Below the pieces are notes generated by a model. That model was not told where the DNA came from. It ran no database searches and saw only the letters and a program-made list of their open reading frames with translations. From contig NZ_CP067395.1 in the NCBI RefSeq assembly GCF_017355525.1, forward strand, positions 5,840,501-5,904,500: a stretch of 64,000 bases of DNA. The letters run 5' to 3'. The translations under genes and the position numbers were made by a program. Below are positions 34,743-48,018 of the stretch, piece after piece; within the stretch, counting starts at the first letter, position 1, and the number at the start of each line of letters is the position of its first letter. The stretch is from Lysobacter enzymogenes (GTDB taxonomy: Bacteria; Pseudomonadota; Gammaproteobacteria; Xanthomonadales; Xanthomonadaceae).

Positions 34743-35293
34743 TCGGTCAACCTCGCGCGCAGCTTGTCCATCGCGTACCGCAGCCTGGACTTCACCGTTT
34801 CCCGACCCACCCCCGTAATGGCGCCGATCTCCTCCAGACTCAACTCCTGCTCCAGGCGCAGCAGCACCACCTCGCGCTGTTCCTCGGGCAATTCCTCGAT
34901 CGCGCGCTGCAAGCGGCGGCGCTGTTCGAAGTCGGACAGTTCGCGTTCCGGCGTGGTCGGGTCGGGCACGCGCGCGGCGCGCTCGTCGCCGTCTTCCGGC
35001 GTCGCCGGGCGGTGCTTGAGCCCGCGCCAGTAATCGTTCAGCCGGTTGTGCGCGATCCGGAACAGCCAGGTGTTGAACTGCGCATCGGGTTTCCAGCCCT
35101 GGCGCGCGCCGATCACGCGCTGCCACACGTCCTGGAAGAATTCGTCGGCCAGGGCCGAATCGCGCAGCTGACGCAGCAGGAAGCGGTACAGCGGGCCGCG
35201 GTGGCGCGCGTACAGGACCTCGAACGCGCCGGCGTCGCCGGCCGCCCAGGCCAGCATCAACACGTCGTCGTTCGCGTCCGCACCGGAGTTCAT
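34739..35293 (-). CDS. ECF RNA polymerase sigma factor
   Basis: 184 residues from the ATG giving MNSGADANDDVLML; the frame is open 30 codons further up. Region 2 is FEVLYARHRGPLYRFLLRQL and DEFFQDVWQRVIGAR, region 4 is LPEEQREVVLLRLEQELSLE followed by EIGAITGVGRETVKSRLRYA. It is distinct from RpoE at 5604. The overlap with a membrane protein gene suggests a cognate anti-sigma factor. No matching promoter motif was identified upstream. Confidence 0.9.
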   Translation of the reverse strand: MNSGADANDDVLMLAWAAGDAGAFEVLYARHRGPLYRFLLRQLRDSALADEFFQDVWQRVIGARQGWKPDAQFNTWLFRIAHNRLNDYWRGLKHRPATPEDGDERAARVPDPTTPERELSDFEQRRRLQRAIEELPEEQREVVLLRLEQELSLEEIGAITGVGRETVKSRLRYAMDKLRARLTE

Positions 35294-35571
35294 CGGCGGC
35301 AGGTTACGGGCAGACGGCTCCGACGGGAAGCGCTTGCCGGTCGCAGCCGGGTCGTATAGCGGAATTTGCAGCGCCAGGATCATGACAGGAACAACGGCCC
35401 AGGCCGGCCGACGGGGTTCCGCGGCCCGGCGCGGAACGCCGAACCTCGACCCGCGGCGGGGTTTGCGGCGTCCCGCGGGCGGAACGCTCGCGTTATCCTT
35501 CAGGCTTGCTCGAAAACGGGCGGTTCAGGACAGGCGGTCCGGTGCAGGGCGATCCGGTGCGGAATGAAGCG

Positions 35572-38481
35572 ATGCGGGCGGCCGCGGCCGAGGCTGCGCC
35601 GGACGGCGCGTGGCCGGGGCAAGCGCTGGCCGCCGCGTTGCTGGAGGCGCTGCCGTCGGGCACCCAGATCGCGGTGAGCTGGCGCACCGCGCAGGGCCGG
35701 GTCGCCGAATCCTTCACCCCGGGCGCCGACGGCGCGCTGCGCGCCAGCGCGCTGGACCGGCTGGAATGCGATCCGCCGGCGATCGGCGCCTCCGACGAAC
35801 GCTACGCCGACCGCATCGAAGCGGCGTGGTGGCTGGAAGACCGCAGCCGCGCCAGCCTGGTCGCGCAGATGCCGCGCGCGCTGCCGGCGCCGCTGCGCGC
35901 GGCGTGGCTGGCGATGGCGCGGCGGGTGGTCGCCGCCGAACTGGCCGCGTTGCGCGCGCACGCCCGCGCCGAGGCGCTGGAGAAATCCGAGCGTCTGCAG
36001 CAGGCGCTGTTCGGCATCGCCGACCTGGCCGGCTCGGGCCTGGAGATGAACGACCTGCTCAGCCGCATCCACGGCGTGGTGTGCGGGCTGATGTACGCCG
36101 AGAATTTCTACATCGTGCTGTACGACGATCTCGCCGACACGATGCGCTTCCTGTATTTCGCCGACCGCAACGACCCGTACGTGGCCAACCCGCTGCAGGC
36201 GATCCGCGGCGAAGACATGCCGACCAGCCTGACCCTGGCCCTGCTGCGCCACGGCGAGCCGCTGCAAGGCAGCTCGGCGCAGCTGCGCGAACGCCTCAAC
36301 GTCCCCAACGACGACTGCCACGGCCCCGACAGCGCCGACTGGCTCGGCGTGCCGATGCGCCGCGACGAGCGCGTATGCGGCGCGGTGGTGGTGCAGAACT
36401 ACGACAGCGCCGACAGCTACGGCGAAGAGGACCGCGCGCTGCTGGCGTTCGTGGCCCAGCACATCCTGACCGCGCTGGACCGCTTCCGCGCGCGCGAGGA
36501 ACTCGAGCGCCGGGTCGCCGAACGCACCTACGCGCTGCAACTGAGCAACCGCGACCTGCAGGCCGAGATCATCGAGCGCCAGCGCGCCGAACGGCTGCAA
36601 CGCGCGCTGTTCCGCATCGCCGAGCTGACCATCACCTCCGACACGCTGGAGCGCTTCTACTCGCAGGTCCACGACGTGGTCAGCGAGCTGCTGTACGCGC
36701 GCAACTTCTACATCGCGCTGCTGTCCGACGACGGCGAACGCCTGCAGTTCCCGTATTCGATCGACGAACGCGACATGATCCGCGAGACCCGCCAGCTCGC
36801 CGGCGGCCTGACCGAATACGTGATCCGCCAGGGCCGGCCGCTGCTGGCCGACCGCCACCGCATCGCCGAGCTCAACAGCCGCGGCGAGGTCCGCAGCCAC
36901 GGCTCGGCCGCGCACTGCTGGCTCGGCGTGCCGCTGTACCGCGACGACGCGGTGGTCGGGGTGATCGCGATCCAGAGCTATTCGCGCGCGATCAGCTTCA
37001 ACGCGCGCGACCAGGAACTGCTGACCTTCGTCGCCCACCACATCAGCATCGGCCTGGCGCGCAAGCAGGCCCAGGACCGGCTGCTGAGCGCGCACGGCGA
37101 ACTCGAACAGCGCGTGGCCAGCCGCACCCGCGAGCTGGCCCACACCAACGCCGAACTGGTCGCGCAGATCGGCGAGCGCGAGAACGCCGAGCGCAAGCTG
37201 ACCCACCTGGCCCTGCACGACCCGCTGACCGAGCTGCCGAACCGCAGCCAGCTGCTGGAACGGCTCGACCACGCCATCGCCCGCGCGCGCCGCGAACAGC
37301 GCCCGTTCGCGGTGCTGTTCCTCGACCTGGACCGGTTCAAGCTGGTCAACGACAGCGTCGGCCACGCCGCCGGCGACGAGTTGCTGGTGGAAAGCAGCCG
37401 CCGCATCGTCGGCGCGGTGCGCGGCGACGACATGGTCGCGCGCCTGGGCGGCGACGAGTTCGCGATCCTGGTCGAGCACATCGACGGCCTCAACGTGGCC
37501 GAGGAACTCGCCCAGCGCGTGCTGCGCGCGCTCGGCGAGCCGTGCTGGGTGGCCGGGCGCGAGGTGTTCCCGTCCGCCAGCGTCGGCATCGCCCTGTGGC
37601 ATCCGCGCTACCGCAGCGGCATCGAGCTGCTGCGCGACGCCGATGCGGCGATGTACCGGGCCAAGGCCGCCGGGCGCGGCCGCTTCGCGGTGTTCGACGA
37701 GGAAATGCGCGAGCAGGCGCTGCGCATCCTCGACCTGGAAGCGGACCTGCGCCGGGCGATCAACTCCGACGCCTTCATCGCCTATTACCAGCCGATCGTG
37801 CGCCTCGACGACGGCGTCGCGATCGGCCACGAAGCGCTGCTGCGCTGGCGCCACGAGAAGCGCGGGCTGCTGCTGCCGCGCGAGTTCATCGGCCTGGGCG
37901 AAGACAGCGGCCTGATCGAGGAAGCCGACTGGATCCTGTACGGCCGGGTCGTGCAGGAACTGGCGCGCGGCGGCGAGGGCTACATCTCGGTCAACGTCTC
38001 GCCCAAGCATTTCCGCGCCGGCGACTTCGCCGACCGCCTGCTGCGCATGCTCGAACGCGCCGGCGCCGACCCGCGCCGGCTGCGCATCGAAATCACCGAA
38101 GTGGCCCTGCTCGACGACGTGCCGCGCGCGCTGCGGATGCTGCGGACCTTGCGCAATCACGGGGTATTGGCGCAGCTGGACGATTTCGGCACGGGGTTTT
38201 CGGCGTTGTCGTACCTGCATCGGTTCCCGATCGAGTGTTTGAAGATCGATCAGAGTTTCGTCGCGGGGTTGGTCGGCGAATCGCGCCCCGAGAGCGTGGC
38301 CGTGGTGCGCGCGATCCAGGCCCTGGCCGGGACGCTGGGCATCCACACCATCGGCGAAGGCGTGGAAACCCAGGCGCAGCGTTCGGTGTTGCGCGAACTG
38401 GGCTGCGTCTACGGCCAGGGCTATCTGTTCGGCCGGCCGGCGGAGCGCCTGCACGACGTGCGATCGGCGGTCGGCGAATAA
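35572..38481 (+). CDS. GAF-GAF-GGDEF-EAL c-di-GMP protein
   Basis: 969 residues from the ATG; a TTG at 35506 would add 22 more, so the start is uncertain. Two GAF-like sensor domains (each with an ENFYIVLYDD or RNFYIALLSDD core) are joined by coiled-coil stretches and followed by GGDEF (active GGDEF at 626-630, with an RxxD I-site five residues before it) and EAL (EALLRW at 754, DDFGTGFSALSYLH, LKIDQSFV). Both catalytic motifs are intact, so it could make or degrade c-di-GMP. There is no membrane helix. It converges on the VWA lipoprotein gene. Confidence 0.9.
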   Translation: MRAAAAEAAPDGAWPGQALAAALLEALPSGTQIAVSWRTAQGRVAESFTPGADGALRASALDRLECDPPAIGASDERYADRIEAAWWLEDRSRASLVAQMPRALPAPLRAAWLAMARRVVAAELAALRAHARAEALEKSERLQQALFGIADLAGSGLEMNDLLSRIHGVVCGLMYAENFYIVLYDDLADTMRFLYFADRNDPYVANPLQAIRGEDMPTSLTLALLRHGEPLQGSSAQLRERLNVPNDDCHGPDSADWLGVPMRRDERVCGAVVVQNYDSADSYGEEDRALLAFVAQHILTALDRFRAREELERRVAERTYALQLSNRDLQAEIIERQRAERLQRALFRIAELTITSDTLERFYSQVHDVVSELLYARNFYIALLSDDGERLQFPYSIDERDMIRETRQLAGGLTEYVIRQGRPLLADRHRIAELNSRGEVRSHGSAAHCWLGVPLYRDDAVVGVIAIQSYSRAISFNARDQELLTFVAHHISIGLARKQAQDRLLSAHGELEQRVASRTRELAHTNAELVAQIGERENAERKLTHLALHDPLTELPNRSQLLERLDHAIARARREQRPFAVLFLDLDRFKLVNDSVGHAAGDELLVESSRRIVGAVRGDDMVARLGGDEFAILVEHIDGLNVAEELAQRVLRALGEPCWVAGREVFPSASVGIALWHPRYRSGIELLRDADAAMYRAKAAGRGRFAVFDEEMREQALRILDLEADLRRAINSDAFIAYYQPIVRLDDGVAIGHEALLRWRHEKRGLLLPREFIGLGEDSGLIEEADWILYGRVVQELARGGEGYISVNVSPKHFRAGDFADRLLRMLERAGADPRRLRIEITEVALLDDVPRALRMLRTLRNHGVLAQLDDFGTGFSALSYLHRFPIECLKIDQSFVAGLVGESRPESVAVVRAIQALAGTLGIHTIGEGVETQAQRSVLRELGCVYGQGYLFGRPAERLHDVRSAVGE

Positions 38482-38491
38482 GGTTCGTACC

Positions 38492-38554
38492 AAAAAACGC
38501 CGCCGGTGCCGGCTGCGACGGGCCTGACTGCGTCGCAGAACGGTACCGACGGCG
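38492..38554 (-). terminator. Rho-independent terminator for the VWA gene
   Basis: Read on the minus strand, a long imperfect hairpin with a perfect inner stem (CTGCGACG/CGTCGCAG) is followed by TTTTTT (AAAAAA at 38492-38497 on the plus strand). It lies just past the VWA stop at 38578. Confidence 0.65.
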
Positions 38555-38577
38555 CTCGCAACGCCTGTACGCGGGAG

Positions 38578-40413
38578 TTACTGGCTCACCGCCACCTTCT
38601 CGGCCGGCTTGAGCTCGCCGATCTGCGCCTTGGCGCGTTCGACCAGCCGCACGAACTCCGCGCGCTGGCCCCAGGGATCGGCCAGCTTGACCCCGCGCGC
38701 CGCGCCGAGGATCTGCTCCCAGCCCCAGCCGTCGTACTGGCTGCCGCCGCGCAGCGCGTCGGCGAACGCGGCCACCGCGCTCGCCATGCGCAGCGAATCG
38801 CTGGCGGCGGCGCGTTCGCTCGAACGCAGGATCGGGGTTTCGATCAGCTGGCTGCGGTCTTCGCCCGGACGCTTGTAGCGCAGCTTGAGGTTGGCCATCT
38901 CGCCGCCGCCGGCCGCGGCCGGCGCGGCCTGGGCGTAGCGCAGCGGCGGCAGGCGGGTGGCCTTGGAGCCGACCGGGGTGATCTCGTACAAGGCAGTCAC
39001 CTCATGGCCGGCGCCGATGTCGCCGGCGTCGACCTTGTCGTTGGCGAAGTCTTCGCGCTTGAGCACGCGGTTTTCGTAACCGATCAGGCGGTACTCGGCG
39101 ACCTGGGCCGGATTGAACTCGATCTGGATCTTGACGTCGCGGGCGATGGTCAGCAGGGTCGAGCCCATTTCCTGCACCAGCACCTTGCGCGCTTCCTGCA
39201 AGGTGTCGATGTAGGCGTGGTTGCCGTCGCCGACGTCGGCCAGTTTCTCGGACAGTTCGTCGTTGTAGTTGCCCTGGCCGAAGCCGAGCGTGGTCAGCGC
39301 GATGCCGCTCTTGCGCTGGTCGGCGACCATGGTTTCCAGCGCGTCGGTGCCGACGGTGCCGACGTTGAAATCGCCGTCGGTGGCGAGGATCACCCGATTG
39401 ACGCCGTCCTTGATGAAAGCCTGGCGCGCGGTCGCGTAGGCCAGGCGGATGCCGTCGCCGCCGTTGGTGCTGCCGCCGGCCTGCAGGCGTTCGAGCGCGT
39501 CGAGGATGTCCTGCTGACGGTCGCCCGGCGTCGGCGGCAGCACCAGCCCGGCGGAACCGGCGTAGACGACGATGGAAATGCGGTCCTGCGGCCGCAGCTG
39601 CTTGGTCAGCATCGAGAACGCGCTCTTGAGCAGCGGCAGCTTGTCGGGCGAGTTCATCGAGCCGGAGGTGTCGATCAGGAACACCAGGTTCGACGGCGGC
39701 AGGTTTTGCTTGGGCACCTCAAAGCCCTTAATGCCGATCATCAGCAGTTGCCGCTGCGCGTTCCACGGCGCCGGCGCGAGTTCGGTCGAGACTTTGAACG
39801 GCACCGCGCGCGAGACCGGCGCCGGATGGCCGTAGTCGAAGTAGTTGATGAACTCCTCCGCGCGCACCGCGTCGGCCGGCGGACGCACGCCGTCGTTGAG
39901 CATGCGCCGCACGTTGGCGTAGCTGCCGGTGTCGACGTCGATGGAGAACGTCGACAGCGGCTGTTCGCTGGCGCGCTGGACCGGATTGTCTTCGCGCTGG
40001 GCGTATTTTTCGGTGTTGGCCGGCTGGCTGTAGTAAGGCGGCGGAGGCGGCGCCGGCGGGGCGTACGCGATGCCCGGCGCCTGCGCGACCTTGGCCGACC
40101 GGCGCGCCTCGGCCACGCGCGAGCCGGTGACTTGCACGGCCTCCAGGCGACCGCGGACATCGGCGCGGGATTGCACCGGCGCCGGCGCAGCGGCGTTGGC
40201 GACGGCGCCGGCCGCGGCGGCGTCGGTGACTGCTTCGGTTTTGGCGGGTTTGGCGACGGCCGGCGCCGGCTGGCCGCGCTGGGCGCCGGCTTCGGCCTTG
40301 GCGTCGGCCGGGCTGCCGGTGGACTGGCAACCGGCGAGGGCGAGGGCGGCGAGCAGGGCCGCGCTGAGGCAATGGACGGTGGCGCGGCGGTGCGAAGGCT
40401 GGACGGCGGTCAT
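38578..40413 (-). CDS. VWA (YfbK-type) lipoprotein
   Basis: 611 residues. The signal peptide ends in LALAGC with C29 as lipid site. A proline-rich region contains GRLEAVQVTGSRVAEARRS, the same motif as in the membrane protein at 33444. Next comes the YfbK-type block RMLNDGVRPPADAVRAEEFI. The VWA domain has an intact MIDAS (DTSGSMNSPD, then TNGGDG and ATDGDFN). A YfbK/DUF3520-like C-terminus follows. It is an exported, probably outer-membrane or periplasmic, metal-dependent binding protein. Its partners are not known. Confidence 0.85.
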   Translation of the reverse strand: MTAVQPSHRRATVHCLSAALLAALALAGCQSTGSPADAKAEAGAQRGQPAPAVAKPAKTEAVTDAAAAGAVANAAAPAPVQSRADVRGRLEAVQVTGSRVAEARRSAKVAQAPGIAYAPPAPPPPPYYSQPANTEKYAQREDNPVQRASEQPLSTFSIDVDTGSYANVRRMLNDGVRPPADAVRAEEFINYFDYGHPAPVSRAVPFKVSTELAPAPWNAQRQLLMIGIKGFEVPKQNLPPSNLVFLIDTSGSMNSPDKLPLLKSAFSMLTKQLRPQDRISIVVYAGSAGLVLPPTPGDRQQDILDALERLQAGGSTNGGDGIRLAYATARQAFIKDGVNRVILATDGDFNVGTVGTDALETMVADQRKSGIALTTLGFGQGNYNDELSEKLADVGDGNHAYIDTLQEARKVLVQEMGSTLLTIARDVKIQIEFNPAQVAEYRLIGYENRVLKREDFANDKVDAGDIGAGHEVTALYEITPVGSKATRLPPLRYAQAAPAAAGGGEMANLKLRYKRPGEDRSQLIETPILRSSERAAASDSLRMASAVAAFADALRGGSQYDGWGWEQILGAARGVKLADPWGQRAEFVRLVERAKAQIGELKPAEKVAVSQ

Positions 40414-40542
40414 GTCGGCTTCCCTGGTGTGTGGACCTGGGAAGGCGAACGGGCCGGGTCGGCGGGTGGGGTTAAACGATGTTTTGCGGGGGACGGTCAG
40501 GTCTTGCGGGTGCGGGCAGGGTGGGGCGGTTGCGTCGTGGTC

Positions 40543-40612
40543 GTGGTGGCGCGGTCGCGGCTTGCGCCGCTCCTACAGGCAGGAACTGCGCAAGCCGCGA
40601 CCGCGGCACCGC
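40543..40612. repeat. REP-like palindrome, CTGTAGGAGCG family
   Basis: GCGCGGTCGCGGCTTGCGCC at the left and the inverted AAGCCGCGACCGCGG at the right flank a centre with CTCCTACAGGCAGGAACTGC. It lies between the VWA and aldehyde-dehydrogenase genes, a space with no gene. Confidence 0.7.
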
Positions 40613-40678
40613 GTTTGCGACGAAATCTGCGCCACGGGCGAACGCCATCGCGCTCGCCCGTGCTGTGCGCGCGCAGGT

Positions 40679-42157
<1,479 letters not shown>

Positions 42158-42186
42158 GAAAATGTGCTCCGTGGATTGCGTTACGC

Positions 42187-43833
<1,647 letters not shown>

Positions 43834-43972
43834 GCGGGACTCCGGGGACGGAAACGCAGGGACGCAAGCATCGCGCAAACGGCGTGAGCGAGGGGAGACG
43901 GCAGTGGAACGGTGCGGGCCGGCAGGCGCTGTCGCCCGATCCGGAAAAGCGCGGTGCGGCCGCGCGGCGGCT

Positions 43973-45316
43973 TCACTCCCCGCGCGGCTCGACCTTGACC
44001 CGGATCTGCCCGTCCTGCACGCGCGCGGTCAGGCGGTCGCCCGGCGCGGCGTCGAGCACGCTGCGCACGACCCGTCCGTCTTCGTGCCGGACGATCGCGT
44101 AGCCGCGCGCCACCGTCGCCAGCGGGCTTACCGCTTCCAGCGAGCGCGCCAGTCCGCGCAGGCGCAGCGCGTCGCTGTGCAGGCGGCGCGCGACCGCCGC
44201 GCGCGGGCGCAGCGCCAGCGCGGCCAGACGCTCGCGCAGGCGGGCGATGCGCCGTTGCGGATGGTGCGCGCGCAGCACCGCGTCGTGATGGCGCAGGCGC
44301 GCGGTCTCGCGTTCCACGCGCAGGCGCCAGGCCTGTTCGAGCCGGCGCAGCGCGTCCTGCTGGCGGCTGCGCAGCGTCGCCAGCCGCGCTTGCGGGCGCA
44401 GCGCGTTCAAGCGCAGGCCGGCGCGGTCGGTGCGCTGCATGGCCTGACGCAGGCGCTGGCCGTGCAGGTTGCCCAGGCGCGCTTCCAGCACGCGCAGGCG
44501 GTGCAGCAGGTCGTCGCGTTGCGGCACCAGCAGTTCGGCCGCGACCGACGGCGTCGGCGCGCGCACGTCGGCGGCGAAGTCGGCGAGGGTGAAGTCGGTT
44601 TCGTGGCCGATCGCCGAGACCACCGGCACCGTCGATGCGGCGATAGCGCGGGCCAGGCGTTCGTCGTTGAACGCCCACAGGTCTTCCAGCGAACCGCCGC
44701 CGCGCGCCAGCACGATCACGTCGTAACGCTGCGCGGCCTGCGCGCGTTGCAGCATCGCCGCGATCTTCTCGGCCGCGCCGTCGCCTTGCACCGGCACCGG
44801 CAACACGTCGGCTTCGGCCAGCGGGAAGCGCCGGGCGAGCACGCTGAGCACGTCGCGCACCGCCGCGCCGCTGGGCGAGGTGATCACCGCGATGCGCGCG
44901 GGGAAGCGCGGCAGTTCGCGCTTGCGCTCGCGGTCGAACAGGCCTTCGGCGGCCAGCCGCGCCTTGAGTTCCTCGAACGCGCGGCGCAGCGCGCCTTCGC
45001 CGGCCTCCTCCATGTGGTCGAGCACCAGTTGGTAGTCGCCGCGCGCTTCGTACAGGGTCAGCCGGCCGCGCGCGAGCACGCGCAGGCCCTCGCGCGGGAC
45101 GAACTTCAGCCAACTGCTCTTGGGCTTGAACATCGCGCAGCGGACCTGGGCGCGCGCGTCCTTGAGGGTCAGGTACAGATGGCCCGAGGACGGCCGCGAC
45201 AGGTTGCCGAGTTCGCCTTCGACCCAGATCAGCGGGAAGGTGTCTTCCAGCAGGTTGCGCGCCAGGGTGTTGAGCTGGCTGGGGGTGAGGACTTCGTCGG
45301 GGGAACTGAGGTTCAT
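43973..45316 (-). CDS. xseA: Exodeoxyribonuclease VII large subunit
   Basis: 447 residues from the ATG giving [20 protein letters not shown]. It forms exonuclease VII with XseB and degrades single-stranded DNA. The N-terminal OB-fold ([24 protein letters not shown]) and the catalytic block [20 protein letters not shown] with [13 protein letters not shown] are typical. The C-terminal third is a long Arg/Leu-rich helical coiled coil. xseB is not adjacent. Its upstream region faces ispG across the repeat-rich spacer 45317-45727. Confidence 0.95.
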   Translation of the reverse strand: MNLSSPDEVLTPSQLNTLARNLLEDTFPLIWVEGELGNLSRPSSGHLYLTLKDARAQVRCAMFKPKSSWLKFVPREGLRVLARGRLTLYEARGDYQLVLDHMEEAGEGALRRAFEELKARLAAEGLFDRERKRELPRFPARIAVITSPSGAAVRDVLSVLARRFPLAEADVLPVPVQGDGAAEKIAAMLQRAQAAQRYDVIVLARGGGSLEDLWAFNDERLARAIAASTVPVVSAIGHETDFTLADFAADVRAPTPSVAAELLVPQRDDLLHRLRVLEARLGNLHGQRLRQAMQRTDRAGLRLNALRPQARLATLRSRQQDALRRLEQAWRLRVERETARLRHHDAVLRAHHPQRRIARLRERLAALALRPRAAVARRLHSDALRLRGLARSLEAVSPLATVARGYAIVRHEDGRVVRSVLDAAPGDRLTARVQDGQIRVKVEPRGE

Positions 45317-45470
45317 AAACGAACGAGGACGACGCAAGCCGCCAGAAACGAAACAGTGACCCCAATGTTAACCCGCTCGCCTCGCCCCTTCCGGTCCCAG
45401 GTTTGCCGAGTCGGATCGGAAGATATCGGACATCCGATGCCCCTCCATTGAATTCAGGCGTTCCCTCCAG

Positions 45471-45560
45471 ACCGTCATCCCCGCGAAGGCGGGGATCCAG
45501 AGACTTCAGAGCCATGTCGCGGTGAAGCCCTGGACCCCCGCGTTCGCGGGGATGACGGTC
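45471..45560. repeat. Palindromic dimer of the GTCATCCCCGCGAA family
   Basis: GACCGTCATCCCCGCGAAGG at the left pairs with an inverted CGTTCGCGGGGATGACGGTC at the right, with AGAGACTTCAGAGCCATGTC in between. A degenerate GGTTCTTCAGGCCCGATGCC unit of the GTGGGAGGG family follows at about 45588-45613. Confidence 0.8.
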
Positions 45561-45713
45561 CGAGAGGGCGTCCGCTTCTCTGGAAGGGTTCTTCAGGCCC
45601 GATGCCTTCCGGCCATAACCGCGCCGAACCCAAGCGCCGCAAGCCCTCGCGCCGACCACCGCCCGACTCAGCCGCGCTTCACCCCCGCCGCACCTGCGCG
45701 CTTCGCCCCGGCG

Positions 45714-45719
45714 CTACAA
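45714..45719 (+). promoter_or_regulatory. -10-like hexamer at the ispG start
   Basis: TACAAT ends at the first base of one ATG (45719) and 8 bases before the ATG at 45728. A transcript from it would start at or within a base or two of the second ATG, so the mRNA could be leaderless. Confidence 0.35.
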
Positions 45720-45727
45720 TGCCGCCC

Positions 45728-47001
<1,274 letters not shown>

Positions 47002-47005
<4 letters not shown>

Positions 47006-47766
47006 GCGAGGAGCCGCGCGCGGACGCCGCGTCCGCGCACAGCGACCCGGGCCTGGCCGCGCAAGCGCGCGGCGGCGACGACAACGCGCTCAAGCAGGAG
47101 GCGCGGTTCGGCCTGGCCCTGTTGCGCCGCCACGGCTGGAGCCTGCTGCTGGCGTTCGCCGGCCTGCTGCTGCCGCTGTGGGCGTTCGCCGAACTGGCCG
47201 ACGAGATCCACGAGCAGGAAGCCATCGTCTTCGACGTGCCGGTGCTGCAGTACGCGCACGGGCTGTCGCGCGCCAGCCTGGATTTCGCGTTCGCGCTGAT
47301 TTCCAAGCTCGGCTACCAGTGGGGCGTGGTCCCGTTCGACCTCGCCCTGGTGCTGGCGCTGACCGCGTTGCGCAGGTTCCGCGAGGCCAGCTTCGCCGCG
47401 CTCGCGCTCGGCGGTTCGGGCCTGCTCAACATCGCCGCCAAGCAGTTCTTCGCGCGCGAGCGGCCGTCGCTGTGGGAATCGATCGCGCCGGAACACAACT
47501 ACAGTTTCCCCAGCGGCCATGCGATGGGGTCGATGACCCTGGCCGCGGTGCTGATCCTGCTGTGCTGGCCGACGCGCTGGCGTTGGGCGGTCATCGGGCT
47601 GATGGTGCCGTTCACGCTTCTGGTCGGCTTCTCGCGCCTGTACCTGGGCGTGCATTACCCGTCCGACATCCTCGCCGGCTGGGCGGTCGCCACCGCCTGG
47701 GTCGTGGCGGTCTATCTGCTGCTCTACGGCAGCCGTCTGCGCCCCTGGCGCGCGGGCGACAACTAA
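47002..47766 (+). CDS. PAP2-family membrane phosphatase
   Basis: 254 residues from a GTG that overlaps the ispG stop. Several membrane segments start after a hydrophilic lead of about 45 residues ([19 protein letters not shown] and others). The three PAP2 motifs are complete: [19 protein letters not shown] and [12 protein letters not shown]. Members dephosphorylate undecaprenyl diphosphate, phosphatidic acid or lipid A. Coupling to ispG suggests, but does not show, undecaprenyl-phosphate recycling. Confidence 0.85.
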
Positions 47767-47859
47767 ACCCGCCCCCTGTTTGTCAAGCGCCGCGCGGCGC
47801 GCGGGCGACCGTTCGTCCGAAAACTGCTTGATCCGTTCATCAGATTGTCTTGCCCGGCT

Positions 47860-47912
47860 GGTAGGGGGGTAAGCGCCTACCCGCGTTGGCACAAATAGGG
47901 GCGTATTTGTGC
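47860..47912. promoter_or_regulatory. Palindromic region upstream of the first S8 protease
   Basis: GCACAAATA (47889-47897) and TATTTGTGC (47904-47912) form a perfect 9-base inverted repeat around GGGGCG. Just upstream GGTAGG and CCTACC (47860-47881) are also inverted. They lie about 107 bases before the protease ATG, so they may be operator sites. Confidence 0.45.
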
Positions 47913-48018
47913 GCGCTTTGGCGCGTCGTTCAGATGGCATCCCGATCACGGTCCACCGGCCTTGCGCGCAGACGCGGGGCCGGCGGGTGTTTGCACACTG
48001 AAGTAGGGGACGTTTCAG

